Part shown: piece by piece, positions 61,488 through 64,000 of the stretch
Layout of the letters: each line of letters begins with the position of its first letter
Numbering within the stretch: position 1 is the first letter of the stretch
Source: Planctomycetia bacterium
Lineage (GTDB): Bacteria > Planctomycetota > Planctomycetia > Pirellulales > Thermoguttaceae
Length of the DNA stretch: 64,000 bases
Direction: 5' to 3'
NCBI GenBank assembly: GCA_030539295.1
Contig: JAUNSJ010000014.1
Span: 25,984-89,983 of the forward strand
Notes under the pieces: model-generated
The model's database searches: none
What the model saw: the letters and a program-made list of their open reading frames with translations, nothing else
What the model was told of the DNA's origin: nothing
Position numbers and translations under genes: made by a program

Positions 61488-62137
61488 TCAGGCACGCAGC
61501 CAGGGATTGGAGAACCGCTGAATTCCTATCGTCGTGGCACCGCCATGTCCCGGATACAGAATTGTCTCGTCGGGCAGTGTCATGATTTTCTTCTTAATAC
61601 CGTCGATGAGGTCCTGCCCGTTACTGTCGGGGAAATCACTCCGGCCGATACTACCGTCGAAGATAATATCGCCGACGAACAGGACAGGCCCGTCTTCCAA
61701 GTCCAGTTGAAAGAAGAGATGGCCCCTGGCATGGCCCGGAATCTGGCCAACGTGGAAGTCCAGCCCGGCGACGGAAAGGGAGTCGCCTTCGTTCAAGATT
61801 CGGTCGGCGTCAGGCACTGTTGAGGGAAACCCGAACGCGGCGGAAAGATTCCCCGCCGGGTCCGTTAGTTTATAGCGTTCAAGAGCGCTAATGATAATAG
61901 GTGCGTCGGGCCACAATTCCTTCATTTTTTCCAGCCCGCCGATATGGTCCCAATGGCCGTGAGTTATGAGAAAAGCGCGTGGCGTCAGATTCGACTCCTG
62001 CAGTGCCGCCAGTAGTGGCTCCGGGTCCATACCGGGGTCAATTACAACGCAATCGTTTGACCCAACGGCCGCGACAATATAGGCATTCTCTTGAAAATCT
62101 GACAGCACAGCTGGCTTTACGACAAGTTCCTCTCGTT

Positions 62138-62141
<4 letters not shown>
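61488..62141 (-). CDS. Metallo-beta-lactamase-fold hydrolase (glyoxalase II-like)
   Basis: 217 residues. Zinc motif T60-H61-G-H63-W-D65-H66 (THGHWDHIGG), then GHARGHLFF with a histidine and FVGDIIFDGSIGRSDFPDSN, where the second metal aspartate lies, and LYPGHGGATTIG. This order is typical of single-domain hydroxyacylglutathione-hydrolase-like or persulfide-dioxygenase-like proteins. Substrate not assignable. The start overlaps the coaB stop by 4 bases (ATGA). Third gene of mdh-coaB-MBL. Confidence 0.88.
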
Positions 62142-63816
<1,675 letters not shown>

Positions 63817-63832
63817 TTAGCGAATGAACTGA

Positions 63833-63862
63833 GTGCCCACGGGGGGAATGCTCCCAGGGCAC
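63833..63862 (-). promoter_or_regulatory. Hairpin in the mdh leader
   Basis: GTGCCC (63833-63838) pairs with GGGCAC (63857-63862) around a G6 run in the plus strand. It lies between the promoter and mdh, possibly a leader stem. Confidence 0.4.
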
Positions 63863-63883
63863 GGAAAAACACCTTCTCTTTAT

Positions 63884-63911
63884 ATTTTACAGGATTGCCA
63901 CCGCCTGTCAA
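63884..63911 (-). promoter_or_regulatory. Sigma-70 promoter for mdh-coaB-MBL
   Basis: Minus strand: perfect TTGACA (63911-63906), 16-base spacer, TAAAAT (63889-63884). The leader to ATG 63789 is about 90 bases. Confidence 0.72.
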
Positions 63912-63921
63912 GCATGAGTTC

Positions 63922-64000
63922 ACGGCTGCGAGCAGGCCCGCAGGTCGGGTGCGCGCCAAATTTTCTTGCGAAGATAGGGAGGGCCTGCTCGCCAGGGCCC
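63922..64000. repeat. Dispersed palindromic repeat at window end
   Basis: CGGCTGCGAGCAGGCCCGCA, GGTCGGGTGC, then CTTGCGAAGATAGGGAGGGC and CTGCTCGCCAGGGCCC. It matches 24103-24167 over about 60 bases. The element runs to the window edge. Confidence 0.75.

Overview
The window is a chromosomal segment of a planctomycete. The strongest evidence is three DUF1559 proteins that begin with the type IV pilin-like [20 protein letters not shown] segment typical of that phylum, each followed by a small lipoprotein. A FecR protein fused to a LamG domain beside an ECF sigma factor, a very divergent ketosynthase, a hydrazine-synthase-alpha-like dihaem protein and a LacI/AraC (XylR-type) regulator fit the same assignment. 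Gene density is high, introns are absent, base composition is moderately GC-rich, and ATG, GTG and possibly TTG starts are used. The gene content (polysaccharide-, sialic acid- and ester-directed secreted enzymes) suits a gut or other carbohydrate-rich habitat, but that is inference.

Layout. 1-2.6 kb: the end of a formylglycine-generating-enzyme-like gene, folD, and two envelope genes. 2.7-7.8 kb (minus): an operon of ECF sigma factor, FecR-LamG regulator, DUF1559 pseudopilin, lipoprotein and GH28-like beta-helix enzyme. 8-13.9 kb: a large exported protein of unknown function, rsmG, and a lipoprotein with a DUF1559-like C-terminus. 14.1-18.4 kb: a second DUF1559-lipoprotein module followed by a BNR sialidase-like protein and an SGNH esterase. 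18.7-24.5 kb: a helical-repeat/thioredoxin-like protein whose 3' end and terminator are duplicated 3 kb downstream, with an AT-rich segment coding for a TPR-like membrane protein and a cysteine-rich secreted protein between the copies, then small palindromic repeats. 24.5-34 kb: GAF protein, ketosynthase-like protein lacking the catalytic cysteine, tRNA-Lys, nucleotidyltransferase, unknown proteins and an autotransporter. 35-43.4 kb: housekeeping genes (ilvH, ilvC, radical SAM protein, hpf-ptsN-ptsH-ptsI, DUF2344 protein, rng). 43.6-48.8 kb: exported protein, TIM-barrel isomerase, initiator tRNA, aconitase. 48.9-55.5 kb: XylR-type regulator followed by a third DUF1559-lipoprotein module and a dihaem beta-propeller protein. 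55.6-64 kb (minus): enolase-superfamily enzyme, feoB, feoA, SDR, galE, metallo-hydrolase, coaB and mdh.

Main point of interest. In two of the three DUF1559 genes, the well-placed ribosome binding site and ATG lead into a pure G tract (12 G at 14218-14229; 8 G at 50465-50472), and in both the pilin-like frame lies exactly one base out of register in the same direction. Adding one G, or a -1 ribosomal slip on the tract, would join the good start to the full protein. This suggests phase-variable or frameshift-controlled pseudopilins, each heading a module with a lipoprotein and a secreted catabolic protein. Sequencing error in the homopolymers remains the main alternative.
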